A stretch of 64,000 nt of DNA, taken from assembly GCF_036323735.1 (NCBI RefSeq), contig NC_086034.1:68427939-68491938 (forward strand), in the 5' to 3' direction. Source of the stretch: Rattus norvegicus. Lineage: Eukaryota; Chordata; Mammalia; Rodentia; Muridae. Of this stretch, positions 23,929 through 37,289 are shown one piece after another. Within the stretch, counting starts at the first letter, position 1; the number at the start of each line of letters is the position of its first letter. The notes beneath the pieces are model-generated. The model saw only the letters and a program-made list of their open reading frames with translations. It ran no database searches and was not told where the DNA came from. Both the position numbers and the translations under genes were made by a program.

Positions 23929-24584
23929 ACTTCCAGGAAACTCCAAAAATATTATGAAATGAAATACAGAAAGATTTTAATAGCCAGGTGTAGAGGTTGG
24001 CTTCAAGGATTCTTTTCTGGATATAGCAGGTACATTACACATATGAATTTATGGCAATTATGACAGCATATGCAATACTTGCACAAGCACAATCCAACCT
24101 ACGCCCACCAAAAAAAATCAATTCCACACTTCAGGACAGGACCAAATACCAAGAGAATTTGGGGAAGTGGACTGGTTATATTTTTTTAAGAAAAGAGAGC
24201 AATGCAGACCACTCAAAGTTAGGTACATAGGGAAGTGACCATGTAAAGGGTGGATATAGGAGGAGTTTGAGGGGTGAAATGATCAAAATATGCTGTATGA
24301 AATTCTCAAAGTATTAATAAAGAGTTTGTAAAATTTTAGGAAGTTCATGGTATACAACAGCTATTTGTTGCAATGTAACTTATTTTAGCGCCAGCTAATA
24401 TTCTGTTAACTCTGAATATTCATGGCTCTAATAAAATTATTTGCATAAACATGAGTGAGGATTGGAGGGTTCAATAGACAAGGTCATTATTGTTCATGTA
24501 GCTCAGACCAGTAGATAGATTACACTCCTTCCACATTTAAAAATAGAAAGGCCTCTGCTGTTACAGTTACATGTAGAGTTGTGA
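23929..24584. other. Unassigned
   Basis: AT-rich flank. Nothing recognised. Confidence 0.5.
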
Positions 24585-25735
24585 TATTTTCTTTATCTAC
24601 ATTTCAAATATCCCCCTTCCCGATTTCCCCTCCCGAAAACCTCTATTCTATTCCCCCACACCTGCCTCCATGAGAGTGCTCCCCCTTCCATCTCCCTGCC
24701 TTGGCATTCCCTTACACTGGGGCATTGAGCCTTCACAGGACCAAGGGCCTCTCCTCCCATTGATGCTTGACAAGGCCATCCTCTGCTACATATGCAGCTG
24801 CAGCCATGGGTTGCTCCATGTGTACTCTTTGGTTTGTGGTTTAGTTCCTGGGAGTTCTGAGGTCTGGTTAGTTGATATTGTTATTCTTTATATGAGGTTG
24901 CAAACCCCCTCAGCTACCTCAGTCCTTTCTCTCACTCCTCAATTGGGGACCCTGTTCTAAGTTCAATGGTTGGCTGTGAGCATCTTCCTCTGTATTTGTC
25001 AGGCTCTGGCAGACCCTCCCAGGAGACAGCTATATCAGGCTCCAGTAAGCATACCCCTCTCGGCATCCCTAATAATGACTGGTTTTGATGACTGCATGTG
25101 GGATGGAACCCCATGTGTGGCAGTCTCTGTATAGCTTTTCCTTCAGTCTCTGCTTTATACTTTGTCTCCATATTTCCTCCTGAGTATTTTGTTCCCCATT
25201 CTAAGAAATATTGAAACATCTGCACTTTGGTCTCTCCTTCTTGAGCTTCCTGTGGTGTGTAAATTGTATCTTGGGTATGCTGAGCTTTTGGGCTAATATC
25301 CACTTATCAATGAATACACGTCATGTGTATTCTCTTGTTATTGGGTTACCTCACTCAGGATGATATTTTCTAGTTCCACTCATTTGCCTAAGAATTTGAT
25401 GAAGTCGTTGTTTTTAATAGCCAAGTAGTAGTCCATTGTGTAAATGTACCACATTTTCTGTATCTATTCCTCTGAAGGACATCTGGGTTCTTTCCAGCTT
25501 CTGGCTATTATAAATAAGGCTGCTATGAACATAGTGGAGCATGTGTCCTTGTTGTACGTTGGAGCATCTTTTGGGTATATGCCCAGGAGTGGTATACCCG
25601 GGTCCTTAAGTAGTACTATGTCCAATTTTCTGGGGAACTGCCAGACTGATTTCCAGAGTCATTGTACAAGCATGCAATCCCACCAACAATTACAGAATAT
25701 TCCTTTTTCTCTACATCCTTGCCAGCTAAGTTTGA
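24585..25735 (-). mobile_element. Older L1 3' end (ORF2 terminus and 3' UTR)
   Basis: Minus-strand L1 with the 3' UTR at about 24585-25290 and the decayed end of ORF2 at 25300-25735. Text such as ATTCCTCTGAAGGACATCTGG and GCTATTATAAATAAGGCTGC aligns with 40010-40070 in the intact L1 but with many differences and short indels. No clear target-site duplication was found. It is truncated near the CCAGC at 25728. Confidence 0.9.
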
Positions 25736-25829
25736 ACCTCATGGAAAGGTTGAGTGATTGATCACAGTGAGGAAATTTAAATTCCACATTTTTACTTCTC
25801 TCCTTTGCTTTTATAATACAGAAAGTAAT

Positions 25830-25926
25830 TATATCATCTATCTATCTGTTAGTCCATCCATCATCTGTCTGTCTGTCTGTTGGTCCATTCTTCCATCCAT
25901 CCACCTATCTGTCTATCTACCTATTC
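25830..25926. repeat. Imperfect (TCTG)/(ATCC) tetranucleotide tract
   Basis: Diverged TCTA, GTCT and ATCC tetranucleotides follow the L1 end at 25735. Confidence 0.8.
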
Positions 25927-26967
25927 TGACAATACTAGAATAGGATACTGTTTACCCAGTTATGAAGCAATATGGACTTTTTCCCTTAGCACATCTACTT
26001 TGACTACTGGGTGGCACTTCTCTGGTTGATAGATATTGCTTTATCACTTGCATATTGGGTCACTCCCCAAATTGTGTCATTTGCTCCTTTGATAGTCTTC
26101 CTCATGTAGAACACTTTGAATATCACAGATAAATGAGCATTAATTTATTGTTCTTTACTTCCTTAGTCTTTGGGTTCTTCTGCAAGATTTCAATTCACCT
26201 CTGAAAGGAATAACCCTAGTAACATGTAATGTATAAGCATATAAAATAATTATGGAATATGCAAATTCAGAGTTGTGTGATTAAAATGAGAATGAATTCT
26301 AATTTTGTGAACATAATACAAAATTATGCAAACGTTATGAATTGAACTTTTTTCCCAAGAATCACACAATTTCAAAATTGGCAGGCTGAAAAAACTCTGT
26401 TTACACTGGCTACCTAACATGGCAGTGCTACTTCAGCTGGTAAACAGGGATATCTGCCTTCATTTGACAGGATTAGATGTAATAAGTGAACATTTTAAAT
26501 TATGTGTGGCCTTTACCATTCTATCCCTTAAATAGGATGCAGTGACTTTGCATGAAAATGATAAGATAGCTATTTACAGCTCGTACATAATAGTTAATCT
26601 GCAGAAAAAGCAAAAGCATTTTATGCACAGGTTAAAAAATTGACGGGAAGAAAAGTCAGAATCCAGGAGCAGACTGTGATGAGAAAGCAAGTGGAAGGCA
26701 GAGTGAAGCCTTTCAGGGGAGAAGATCAGGGGAATGGAGGCCTATTGGTTCCTGTCAGAGCAGATCAGGGGAAGAGCACAGGGAGGCTCTGGCTTGCCCA
26801 ACAGAGACATTTGCACAGGGGAAACAAATTTTCAGATCATTCACATTTGAGCCACTGAATTCCCAAATAGATCTAAAGACTTAAAAAAAAAAAAAAAGAT
26901 AAGAGAGGTTCTCCTGTGAGCGTCAGCTCCTCTTAACTCGCCCTCCATATACCTTGTGACATATCTA
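25927..26967. other. Unassigned
   Basis: AT-rich sequence with a purine-rich, GC-higher patch at 26640-26860. A 72-residue frame there has no recognisable domain. Confidence 0.5.
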
Positions 26968-27098
26968 TCTTCTTTTTTTTCTTTCCTTTCTTTTTTCTTT
27001 CCTTTCTTTCTTTCTTTCTTTCTTTCTTCCTTCCTTCCTTCCTTCCTTCCTTCCTTCCTTCTTTCCTTCCTTTCCTTTCCTTTCTTTTCCTTTTCATC
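26968..27098. repeat. Polypyrimidine (CTTT)n(CTTC)n tract
   Basis: About 130 bp almost entirely C and T on the plus strand, with TTTC then TTCC tetranucleotide blocks. A mirror-repeat-rich tract that could form a triplex. Confidence 0.93.
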
Positions 27099-29102
27099 TT
27101 TCTGACTGTCTGCCTGCCTAGTGTCTTCTACATGCGTTCACCATCTTCAGTCTCAGCTTCTGTTTCCTTCTCTTTCCTCTATTTCCTTTTCTTACCTCAT
27201 AGATGCTCCTGAAGTTTTATTCATTGCACCTACACAATGACACCAGCCACTGTGTAGTGAGCACAGTCTTCACCTGCTGTCTGGGATGCATTGCTTCTAG
27301 GATGGCTTTTCATATTAATTATACAATCTGCTGATTTTCAAATTCCTCATATGAAGACCATAGCATTGGCATATATACCTATATTTCCCGCCAGCTTGCT
27401 TTGAATAGTTTCTAGATTACTTGTTTTACCTAATGTAAATGCTATGTATATAGTTACTTTGCATACGTTTATGAAATAATCAAATGAAATGACCTGTCCA
27501 TATGCAGTGCACATAGAACTTACTTTTCTGAATATTTTCTATTGACAATTGTTTGAATTTTCTAATGAAGACACTGTATAAGAAAGACCAATTGTATTTG
27601 ACATAAGGCTTCAAGTATTTTATCCAACCCTACAGAATTAGTATCTTCTTCTTCAATACAGTAACATAGGTATGATTTACAGTTACAGCGTTTTCTATAA
27701 CAACACAGTATTTTTTCTCATTTTCTTTTTTGCCTGTGACTGAAAGAGCACCTACTAGTAAATGTGGCTACCATCAGGCTCGTTATTTTTGCTTCTATTA
27801 TACGCTTTATTCTAAACACACTTTGATGTATAGCTCTTTAATTACTGTGTTCTTGCAAACCAGCCTCTTACATGGAGATTGAGTGTTTAATCTAAAAATA
27901 ACTGTGACTTTATGCAAAATAACTTCCTGACACTGTGTTACTCCTTTTACACATAAATCTGCACAGCCTGTGAAGAACTTTAAATGGCGAGTGCTGATGG
28001 AGCTGCCCCTAAGAGCCTGGTGGGTGCAGGAGGTTGATACATTTTATTAGTGGAAGAATAGATTTATTGTTAACTGAAATATGTAATTATAAGTGCATAT
28101 TATCAATATTACTAGCTTGAATCTTGGACTTAGGCTTGCATTGATTGAAACACTGCAGTTTTAAAATTAATTAGAAGGAGAGTTAATGATCACTTACACT
28201 TTGCCACATGAGAGAAAGTATTGAAATAAAGTATGCTTGGTAGTGAGTGATGATATATAATATTGTCAATGCTTTAATAGATGTGTGATGGGGACAAGAT
28301 TTATTAGCATGAGGGAGATGCCTTGAGAATTTCCATTTGAAGTAGAAAAATACTTAAAATACCCAGAAAAAAATCTACAAGACAAAAATGCAGACAAAGA
28401 TAAAGTATGTTGGTCAAAAAGAATGGATGAGCTGTGCCGTCTGAGTATTGGGATTTTTATTTTTCTCTTTGATTGGGCAATTGAATTAGTGCATATGCTA
28501 CAGCTCTAGGCACCAGGAGATTAAGTTTATATAGGACAGAGAGTTTGGAAAGTCATGAATTATTAATTAGGTCTACTTTTATGACCTGTGCAAGTCACAA
28601 ATACAAAGTGAAGTTTATTTTAAATTAATTTTGGCTGCTGACTGTACTTACTGTGCTATGAGTGCTTCATGCACAGCATGAACCAAGTGGAGCCCTCTGA
28701 GAATCCCCATTATATACACAGTGTTTAAAGGAGGGTTAGGATCTGAACATGGCTTCCAAATTTCATGGGTTGGAAATGGCATCCCCAACACAGCACAGGA
28801 TAAATGTGGAGCTTTGCAGCAGGCACTGAGATCACAAGGACTCTGTTCTCATAATAGATTAATGCCACTGTCAAAGGATACAACAGCAGGAATTTAGATA
28901 TACTTCCTACCCCCCTCCATAGAATTACTATGAGAGGACAGTTCTTGTTCTCCCCAGAAGATATAGCCCCAAGGTACTCTCTTGGAAGGAGACAGCAAAC
29001 CTCAGAAGATGGCTGAGCCTATGAGTATGTTGACTATGGCATTCCAGCATCTAGAACTCTGAGAAGTAACCTTTTGTTCTTTGAGAAAGTTTGAATGTCT
29101 AT

Positions 29103-29105
<3 letters not shown>
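27099..29105. other. Unassigned 2-kb interval
   Basis: No repeat recognised. It is one of the longer repeat-poor blocks and so a candidate for conserved non-coding DNA, but nothing in the sequence proves that. Confidence 0.45.

Positions 29106-29192
<87 letters not shown>
29106..29192. repeat. (TC)n(TG)n compound microsatellite
   Basis: About 38 bp of TC, then about 45 bp of TG, next to a B4-like SINE. Confidence 0.95.
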
Positions 29193-29193
<1 letters not shown>

Positions 29194-29430
29194 ACCTGTC
29201 AACATGGAAGTCAGACAATATCCTCTCTTATCTTTCAGGCAGAGTTCACCTTGAGTTTTAAGAGTGAGTCTCTAACACTGACCCAAATCTTACTGATTGA
29301 GGTAGGTAAGATAACCAGTGAACTCCAAGGATCTGCCTGTCTTTGTCTTCCCAATTTTGGGTTGACAAGTCGTCACCACCATACCCAGTGTTCATAAGTT
29401 CTAGGACTGTCAGGTTCTCAGGCACTTCTA
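29193..29430 (-). mobile_element. B4-like SINE, diverged
   Basis: Follows a TC/TG microsatellite. AGTGAACTCCAAGGATCTGC then CTGTCTTTGTCTTCCC, and GTCACCACCATACCCAGTG, match the B1-like portion of a minus-strand B4 or related SINE. The ends are uncertain. Confidence 0.58.
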
Positions 29431-31439
29431 GAACTCTCAAGATGTTGTCTTACACTGTCACACACCATGAAGCCTGCCATGTAAATCACTCCTTTGTTCA
29501 CTTGTTCTGAATTCTATACATTATCAACTGTTAGTCACGTAGTACAGGCCTTGGTTTTCAAATTGATTCTTTTGGTGTTACAGTGTTCTGTTCAATTCAT
29601 TACCATTTTACTTTACTAGTTCCAATATTTAATTGTGATGGTCTCTACTTCAGCATGACTGATATCCTTATGAGAAGACAGCCTTGTGAATGTGGTCCTC
29701 TCTTCTCCCAAAGGCCCATGAGAACAAAGGGAGCATAGTTGCTAAACAGGGTTTCAGAATGTCCACCAGTGAGTATGAATAGAAATGATGTCATTCTGGA
29801 TCAGCTTTGGGGAGACAGATCAACTCTATTCAGTGTAAATCAAAGTTTATATAGTTTTAGGAAAGGGGTAGAAATATCCAGGGTGGGTAAAGGTCATCGA
29901 CTGCAGCCTAAGATACTGAGATGGCTCATTAATATGGGGAGGCATGCCAGGAATGTCAAGTGCTTGCAGAACAGGTTCCTTAATGAGATAAAGGGATTTG
30001 AACCTGTAATCTCGCTAGGGCTACAAGACATTCCACAGGTAGAAAATATGGGGGCTTTGAGCTTTCCAGACAAAGTCACAGAAGAAAAAGTCCTGTTGGT
30101 TAAGTAAGTCTGCCATTTTGTACTGAGCTTAGTGCTTTCCAGTAATGTCAGGCTTTGACCTTAGCAGCAGGGTTTCTCCACAGTGAAGACACGAAGATGC
30201 AGAGAGACCACATTTCTGGGTGAGCATGCAGTCCGACTGAAGTCAATGGTACACATCAAGGAATGCTACCAATGGACAGCTGCCAAGATAAGCTAAGAGA
30301 GATATGGAATAGTCTTCACTTCAGCCCTCCCAAGGAGCCATTGCTCCTGAAACGTTGGTTTTATGCTTCTAGTTTCCTTAACTGTTTGTGAGCCAATGCT
30401 GTCTGTCATTTTAAGTCTGTAGCACTTTGTTAAAGAAGCTCTTACATGCTGATATGGTGCTGGATGGTAGGGAAGAGGGATTCCATGTTAGGTGTTTAGA
30501 GGGTAACTCAGTTTTCATGCAGGAAATGAAATTGTGAGAACAACGTAAACCCTGTAGCCCAGTCAAGAGCGAGTCAAAGGCTGGTTTATCATCTTCATAT
30601 ACTTTCTGCTTATGTTTCCCAGTGGACTTCACTAGTGTGTCCAGCCTGGCTCGGCTTGGACATCTGTTCGTCTCATATCCCAGTTCTGAGAAATGATGCT
30701 GCCACATGCAGCAAGCACACGAAAGGATGCTGGGTTTCATTTGCAAGTACCCTTTACTTGAGTGGGATAAGAAAAGTAACATACCAAAAGGAAAACGACC
30801 AATTTCAGAGTCTTTAGTGAACAGAAAGCGAATAGGTCAAGCTGAACTATGGAGATGATTAAGATACTAAAAAATAAGATCAAAGAAAAGAAAGGCTTTA
30901 AATTTTTTTTTGTAGAGCCTTTTTCAATGAATGCAGAAATAAACACAGGGCAAAACATAGTTATTTATTCATTAGGTGACATATCATGGTGCCTAGGAAC
31001 TAACCCGTTTTACCGATCTTGTTTATGCAAGGCTAATCAAGGGAAGATTTTGAAGGAGGTTAATCCTGCCTGACCCCAGGAGCCTATATACAGGTTTATT
31101 CCTTAACATAGGCCAAGGATAGAGTAACATAGTGTTGGATGAGTAGGCAACTGGTAAGTAGGTTAGTAAAAGTTCGCGTTAACTGTCCCAGAAGTTTTGA
31201 GTATTATATAAAAACACCAGTGTCAGGTTTAAGGTAGCCTTCTACAATTTGCTGGCCTAGAAGTCCCCGAACCTTCTAAATAATGTAAATTATTGTCTCC
31301 ATTCTTAGTTACCCAGCAGAACTTGATGGTAAGACCCAGTTGCTAATGATATTAGGTACTTTGGTTGGAGGCCATGGGAAAGTCAGCTAAATCTGGATTG
31401 ATTGGAATCCTCCTCCCCACAGGCTGATTTCCATTGTGT
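29431..31439. other. Unassigned 2-kb interval
   Basis: Frames of 122-123 residues (29739-30107 plus; 30411-30782 minus) show no known domain, no coding bias that I can argue and no splice context. Probably chance or decayed repeat. Confidence 0.45.
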
Positions 31440-32230
31440 TGCAGTGTGCTAAGGAGCTCGCTAGGGGATGGTTGCCATCAAGATCTTACTCAGGTGCTCA
31501 GGCTGAGCACTATAGATCTGACGGTTAGGATATGCCTGCTCATACAATATTGGCAAGTGTATCCATGGGGTGATCAACTCCTTTTCTATTGGATTTAAGG
31601 CAAACCCCTCAGGAGAGAATTCTCCTCTGATACTATAAACCAGGTCCAAGCCCATGGCTGGGAAGCTATGGAGCCACTGCAGGAAGCTATTGATGTTGAC
31701 TAAATAGACATGATGTAACTGTTGAATTACCTTCTAAATATTTATCCCCCACCATAGGTTAGTGCTGCTTTGTTCAGAGAACATTCCGTGTACAGTGGGC
31801 AGTAGTTACTGAAGAGATTCACTCATAAACGGCTAAAGTCCTGAGAAGAGACTGTTTAATGCTAAGCTCTAAATAGGTCATCTATATTGTCCCCTCCAAG
31901 GCCCAAGAGCATCATTCAAAAGGGAGGAAAAAGCTTTCCTTGGGGAAAGGAGGAGTAATAGAGAACACTGTCATTCTAGACATAACAGGGCTGTTGTACC
32001 CTTGATTTCTCAGCAGCCATGATAGCCTACAAAGGACCTATACATGATTGGACCTGATAGAAATCTATTATAGAGGGAGGAGGCACTCCTAAGGCCCAGG
32101 CCCCCTTGAATATTTACAGTTAACTGTTGCTAGGGGTGGGCTCACAAGGCTCTACCTCTTCCTTGGTATCTATAGGCAGATGTGTCTGGGGGAGGGGGTG
32201 ATATCTTGTCTTGGCTATACCACTGATGCT
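31440..32230. mobile_element. Probable old rodent repeat, unnamed
   Basis: Phrases such as GCAGTAGTTACTGAAGAGAT (31800-31819), GGGCTGTTGTACCCTTGATT (31989-32008) and TTCTCAGCAGCCATGATAGC (32009-32028) resemble a widespread rodent interspersed repeat known to me only by its text. Orientation and class are not certain. No open frame of note. Confidence 0.35.
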
Positions 32231-34007
32231 CCTGTAAATAAACCATATGAAAATCCTAAGTACACTTGTTGGATCACCAAACAACACCCAAAACACTGGG
32301 GACGCAGTGAGGGTGGTTGAGAAGAAGAGCAGTGGCAGAGAAGATAATGTGGATGAATGTGTTGGAAATTATGTTTAAAAACTGTTGTAATGACATTTGC
32401 TTTTATGTTTGATGAATACATGATAATAATCCATTTTTATAAAAAAGAAATCAAAGATTTGGGCTCAAAATTTAGTTGCCTTTCTGTAGTCAACAAATAG
32501 AATTCTCTAGAAAGCTATCAGTTAAACCAAAGTTAGGAAATTGACCTGAGCTATATAAAGCTGATGGTGGTAGGATGTGGTTGTAGTTGTTTATAATAAA
32601 TTTACCCAATTGTTCACTATTAATTTCAAATCTAGCATAAGTAGCACCATTTCCTGAAAACTAATTGCTTTAATGTCAGTCATAGGGACAATCTTTAGAA
32701 AGAAGGGTCTGTCAGGGCTAAGATCTGCCAAGAGTGGTCGGTCATAAAACCAAGGTGTTCAAATTTCCCCGAGTTTTCAAACTTAGATGGTTAGAAGTGA
32801 AAATCTAAGAAGGGGCAAGAAAACATGGTGCTCAGTGTGCACTTTTCAGGAAAGCAAAGAAGTTAAAGGTACAGATTGAGTTCCTGTTATTCCAGAGAGT
32901 GCAGTGGGGTACTCCTCCTTTGCTGGATGAGTAGAGAGTTCTCCACAAGGAGAAAGATGACAGCCAAAGAGGAGGATGAAGGAAACCCCTACATCATATT
33001 TCTGTAAACAACCCAACCCCAAACACAGTCTTTGAAGACCTGTAAATCCTGGAGGTTAGCAATCATATGAAATAATGTTATCATCTGTCATGAATTCCTG
33101 ATATCTCATCCGATGAATTTAGGTGAGGAAAAGTGCCCAATGTTGCTTTTTTTTTTTTTTTGTGGCTCTCTCTCTTCCTGGGTGACCAAATGCTGCAGCT
33201 TCATCCATTTGTACTCCCTGTTTTCAGAAGCTCTGCATTTGACATCTTTCCATAAGGGAACGCCTGACAGACCTCTTCTGTCATTTCCTTCCTTGTTTCC
33301 CTTTGTATTTTCAGCTCCAACTGGTGCAGATTTGCCAAAGTGAATGTTAATTGCGTATTTACTGTCTCCTGGGCTTGTTCAATTTACTCACAGAGCATTT
33401 CCTATTCAGAACCCGGCACCAGTTGGTCTCTCGTTTACTCCTTTAATTTGTCAGGTTCCAAGAAAAACCAAATTAAAAAAAGAAAGAAAACCTAGCCTTT
33501 TGTAACTTCACCTTCATCCATAAAAGCCCCAGTCATACCCAGAGTTGAGCTAATCTTGTTGAAAGGCAAACAAGAAGCCCAAGAAGAAAATGCTTCGGTC
33601 CGGAGCTTGTCTGAGAGCCCATCATTAGGAAGCTCAGAGGCAGAGCCTGTGCAGACACATCTTAACAGTAAGCCGAATTGGCATTCCTCATTTCCCTTCC
33701 CTTTAAGGCTTTTCCTGAAGTTCAGCCCTTTCGCTCAGCGGTAGATTTTAGTTTCATCTCACCGATTTCATCACCCAGGGAGGTTTTCCCCAATTATTCT
33801 GATGGTAAAGCAATGGAAAGGAGGGAAGCAGAAAGTAAATACTGAAGATCATCATGAAAACTTATCTAAAAGTTCTGGTCGGCTGAGCTGAGAGATTTTT
33901 CAGAGGATGTGGGGATAAAGGTATGCTATGAAGTTTACTCCCAGGGCATGGGGGTACTTATTTGCATCAGGAATTTAGATCCAGTTTAAAACTTTTCTTT
34001 TCAGATA
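32231..34007. other. Unassigned; includes a repeat-poor block
   Basis: 33100-33780 looks like higher-complexity single-copy DNA with an A/T-balanced, non-repeat composition. No exon can be argued. A T-run occurs at 33147-33161. Confidence 0.45.
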
Positions 34008-34180
34008 GTATGTATGTATGTGTGCATATATAAATATATATATATATACACATATATGTGTGTGTATGTACATATATACACATACACATATATATAACAT
34101 ATATACACACAAATATACATGTATATACATATACATATACAGACTTATACATGCATATATTATATATACATATATATGTA
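34008..34180. repeat. (TATG)/(TACA)/(TA) microsatellite region
   Basis: Long alternating purine-pyrimidine stretch of ATAC, ATGT and TATA units. Short open frames on both strands are artefacts. Confidence 0.88.
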
Positions 34181-34639
34181 ATTGTCCCTATAGAGTAATA
34201 ATCAAGAACCCAGCAATTTGGTGATCTGTCTCATATTAATGAAGCAATCTGGAAAATTGAGAGAAATACCATTAATCAGACGACTTCTATCTTCAAACAT
34301 AAGTTGTTTATGTAAAGCTGTTGGACACCTAATTTGTGACATCCCAAAGGATGCTAGAAAAGTCAGGGCTATTATGCTAATCATACTTGCAAGATGCTGG
34401 GTAACATGAGAAAGGCTAACACCATATAATCCAGTTTGATTGGATAAGTGTGCATGGGACTGCATTGGTTTAAGTTAGAGAAGGCCACATGACAGTCGGG
34501 ACTCGTAAACTTTGATTCGTGACAACTTTTCACCCGGGAAATTTTAGGTGAACCTAAATATGTAGGTATATATAAAAGGTATGTCAATAAAATGTGTACT
34601 GATAATTATCAGAAATGATTTTATTTGTCTTTGGGTTTC
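34181..34639. other. Unassigned
   Basis: Nothing recognised between the TA-rich tract and the LTR fragment. Confidence 0.5.
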
Positions 34640-35025
34640 TATTACTGTAATAAAATACTTTGACCAACTTGAGGAGAAAAGGATTTATTCAGCTTATACT
34701 CCTATATCATAGCCCATCATGGAAGGCAGCCCAGACAGGAACCTAGAGGCAGGAACTGAAGCACAAGCTATGGAAGAATGCTACTTATTGCATTGATTTC
34801 CATGGCTTGCTCAGTCTGCTTTCCTATACAGATCAAGACCAACTGACCCAGGGTAGCACTGCCCATAGTGGGTTGGGCCCTTCTACATTAGTCACTAATC
34901 AGGAAAATGCACCACGGATGTGCTTACTGGCAGACATGATACATGCATTTTCTTAATTGGAGCTCCATCTTGTCAGAGGACCTGGCCTTCTGTCATATTG
35001 ATACAAAATTTAAACAGGACATCCT
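34640..35025 (-). mobile_element. ERVL/MaLR-like LTR fragment
   Basis: Plus-strand text GGGTTTCTATTACTGTAATA then AAATACTTTGACC, GATTTATTCAGC, GCCCATAGTGGGTTGGGCCC and GGAAAATGCACC is the complement of a common rodent MaLR-like LTR. It shares its middle with 53190-53560. No internal coding region adjoins. Confidence 0.58.
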
Positions 35026-36734
35026 TTTAAAAGAATTCCTGGAATAAATATAATTTTGCCATTTGTCGAAATAACAAGCAAATTTATAGTCTAAGGAAAT
35101 GAAAGTACTTTGTAAATTTTATAAGAAGAATTAAATCTTGGTTGGATATTTCACATTGTAAGACAAACATCTTGAACATTTTTTCAAAGTTGATCAATAT
35201 TTTGATTTTACTATCATTAACCATGACCAAACCACTTTGCATATGTCTTATAAAATGTAGAAGTATGTTTAAGATTATTTCAAAATTATTGGAATTTTTC
35301 TAGTTCCAAGCCAAAATTCAGTTAATGATCTGTTGTGAAAAATTCAGGATTTAATGCATCCTGTAGAGGTAGAACCTGTTTTCTGTGAATGGTTTACTTT
35401 AATCACCACAGCAGCAATTGGACTGAATCATGTTGTCACAAGCACCAAAGTTTATAACCATTGTGAAACTTCAAAAAAAATCCTTGAGGGACATGACATA
35501 AAGAAGGTTGAACTCAGCTTATTTAAAATTTAATTTTGAAATGATTTGTCTTGAGGTTTCTCAAATTTAGTTCCTGAACATTTCCTTTGATATATTGTTG
35601 ATAGTGTGCACTGAGATTTACAACAGATACTTAGATTTAGTTCATCTTGCATAAATCAAACTATTTCAGTAACAAAGCAGATGTCCATTTCCTACTGTGC
35701 AGCTGGCAATCACCTTCTATCCTCTACTTATTTGAATTTCATAATTTAAGGCAAGTCAATGCTGTTCTTAAAAGTAAAACAATCCAAATATTAAATTTGC
35801 CAGTTACATACTGAGGAATAACAGAAGGAAAATGGTAGTAGTCTTTGTTTTCCATAAAGCCTTGTCCTTCTGGAGAGCAGAAATTCCTGTATCTAGAGCA
35901 AAAATACTAACTCATAGCTTACACTGGTCTCAAATCCGAGGGTAGGTGTTTCTGGTGGGGTGGGGCATTGCCTTTCTGTGCTGTGATGCAAGGTGCCAGG
36001 GTAAGTCCTTATGTGCTCTTGGAACAAGGTTACAGAGAATTCTCATAGTGCGACATGGGCAAACTGCCAGATGCCTTGGGTTTCTTATGCTTTTGATTTT
36101 TAATTAACGTTTAGCTGTTGAGCATCCAGAACCTTTTGTGGTTGTTAAGGTTATGTGACCCCACTGCTTACATTGGGTTACATGCTTAAGAAGCTGTGGT
36201 AAATATGAGAGTATTGCTGTTGGTGATGGTAGCCATTAGATTGTGTCTATAGAAGCTTAGCTTTAAAATAATTAATCTTAAGGATTTTTAAATTTCAGTT
36301 CCTGAACATTTAACATGTTGAATAGATAATAAATCACTGCTGATTATGGTATTGGACAGTGATGACTAATTCTCTAACTGCAGAAACTTTTCAAGTAATC
36401 TGGGTTATGTGTGTCCTCAGATTCAATATTCTTGTCTTTTATCATGGAGTCAGCCAGACTTGACCTAAGGGGAAACCTACCTTGTTACAGTTGGAGTCTT
36501 TCTAGTGAGTTGAGGACACTGTAGGTGGAGGGAGAATTCCTATCATCCCCAGAAAGAAGAGAAAATTACAAAGGTATTGCAAGAGAAAGAGAGCATCCTT
36601 TGCAATTAGTAACATTATTTTTCATCATAGTTTGGCCGAGGCAAACATAATGATATATTCCTGGTTACTTGTAACAAGAAAACCACATTATCCAGCAGCT
36701 TAATGAAAAATATTAACTGTGCTGATACTGTGTG
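35026..36734. other. Unassigned 1.7-kb interval
   Basis: AT-rich with no open frame over 60 codons and no repeat that I can name. Confidence 0.5.
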
Positions 36735-36935
36735 TTGTTATAATGTTATCGAGATGTAAATGATATATAACAATTCATGTTTTTAGGATGTGTAACTCAA
36801 TGAGTTTGGGTATTATGCATACCCATAAAACCATCACCTCAACATTTCTGCCCCTCTAAGACATTTTTTATAGCTTGAATACTTAGTGAAATAGAAAATA
36901 TAATCTTCTTAACAGTGGGCACTGAGATGTACTTC

Positions 36936-36989
<54 letters not shown>

Positions 36990-37260
36990 TGGGTTCTATT
37001 TCAGATCCAGTTCAACTTTGCTGCAGGTGATTAGCATTTACTCTCTACTTCTGTTAATTTTATTATTTAAGGAACCACATACAAATATACCCTGACTTTT
37101 GGTTTATTTTGTTTGTTGGTTGGTTTTTTGCTTATTTTATCCAATATAGTATCATCTAGGTTGATCCATATTGTAATGTCAAGATTTTTTAAACTTTTTA
37201 AAATATTAAGTAAGATTCTATTGTGTGGGCATACTATAGTTTCTTTGAAAAGCTTCCAAA
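36735..37260 (-). mobile_element. Ancient L1M 3' UTR relic
   Basis: Plus-strand text of the type 'TTATCGAGATGTAAATGATATATAACAATTCATG', 'AACCATCACCTCAACATTT' and 'ATCCATATTGTAATGTCAAGA' matches the pattern of mammalian L1M 3' ends in minus orientation. A pure AT microsatellite (36938-36988) grew inside it. Confidence 0.5.
36938..36988. repeat. (AT)25 microsatellite
   Basis: Pure AT repeat within an ancient L1 3' UTR. Confidence 0.95.
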
Positions 37261-37289
37261 CTCATTTTACGATACTAGGATTATAGTGA

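Noticed and set aside
23564..24063. Three overlapping frames rich in YLSI repeats
   Set aside because: They are translations of a TATC/GT microsatellite in three phases and not a repeat protein.
24932..25303. 123-residue minus-strand frame
   Set aside because: Also L1 3' UTR sequence next to a decayed ORF2 end.
29739..30107. 122-residue plus-strand frame
   Set aside because: No domain, no codon bias that I could argue, and no splice-site context. Treated as chance.
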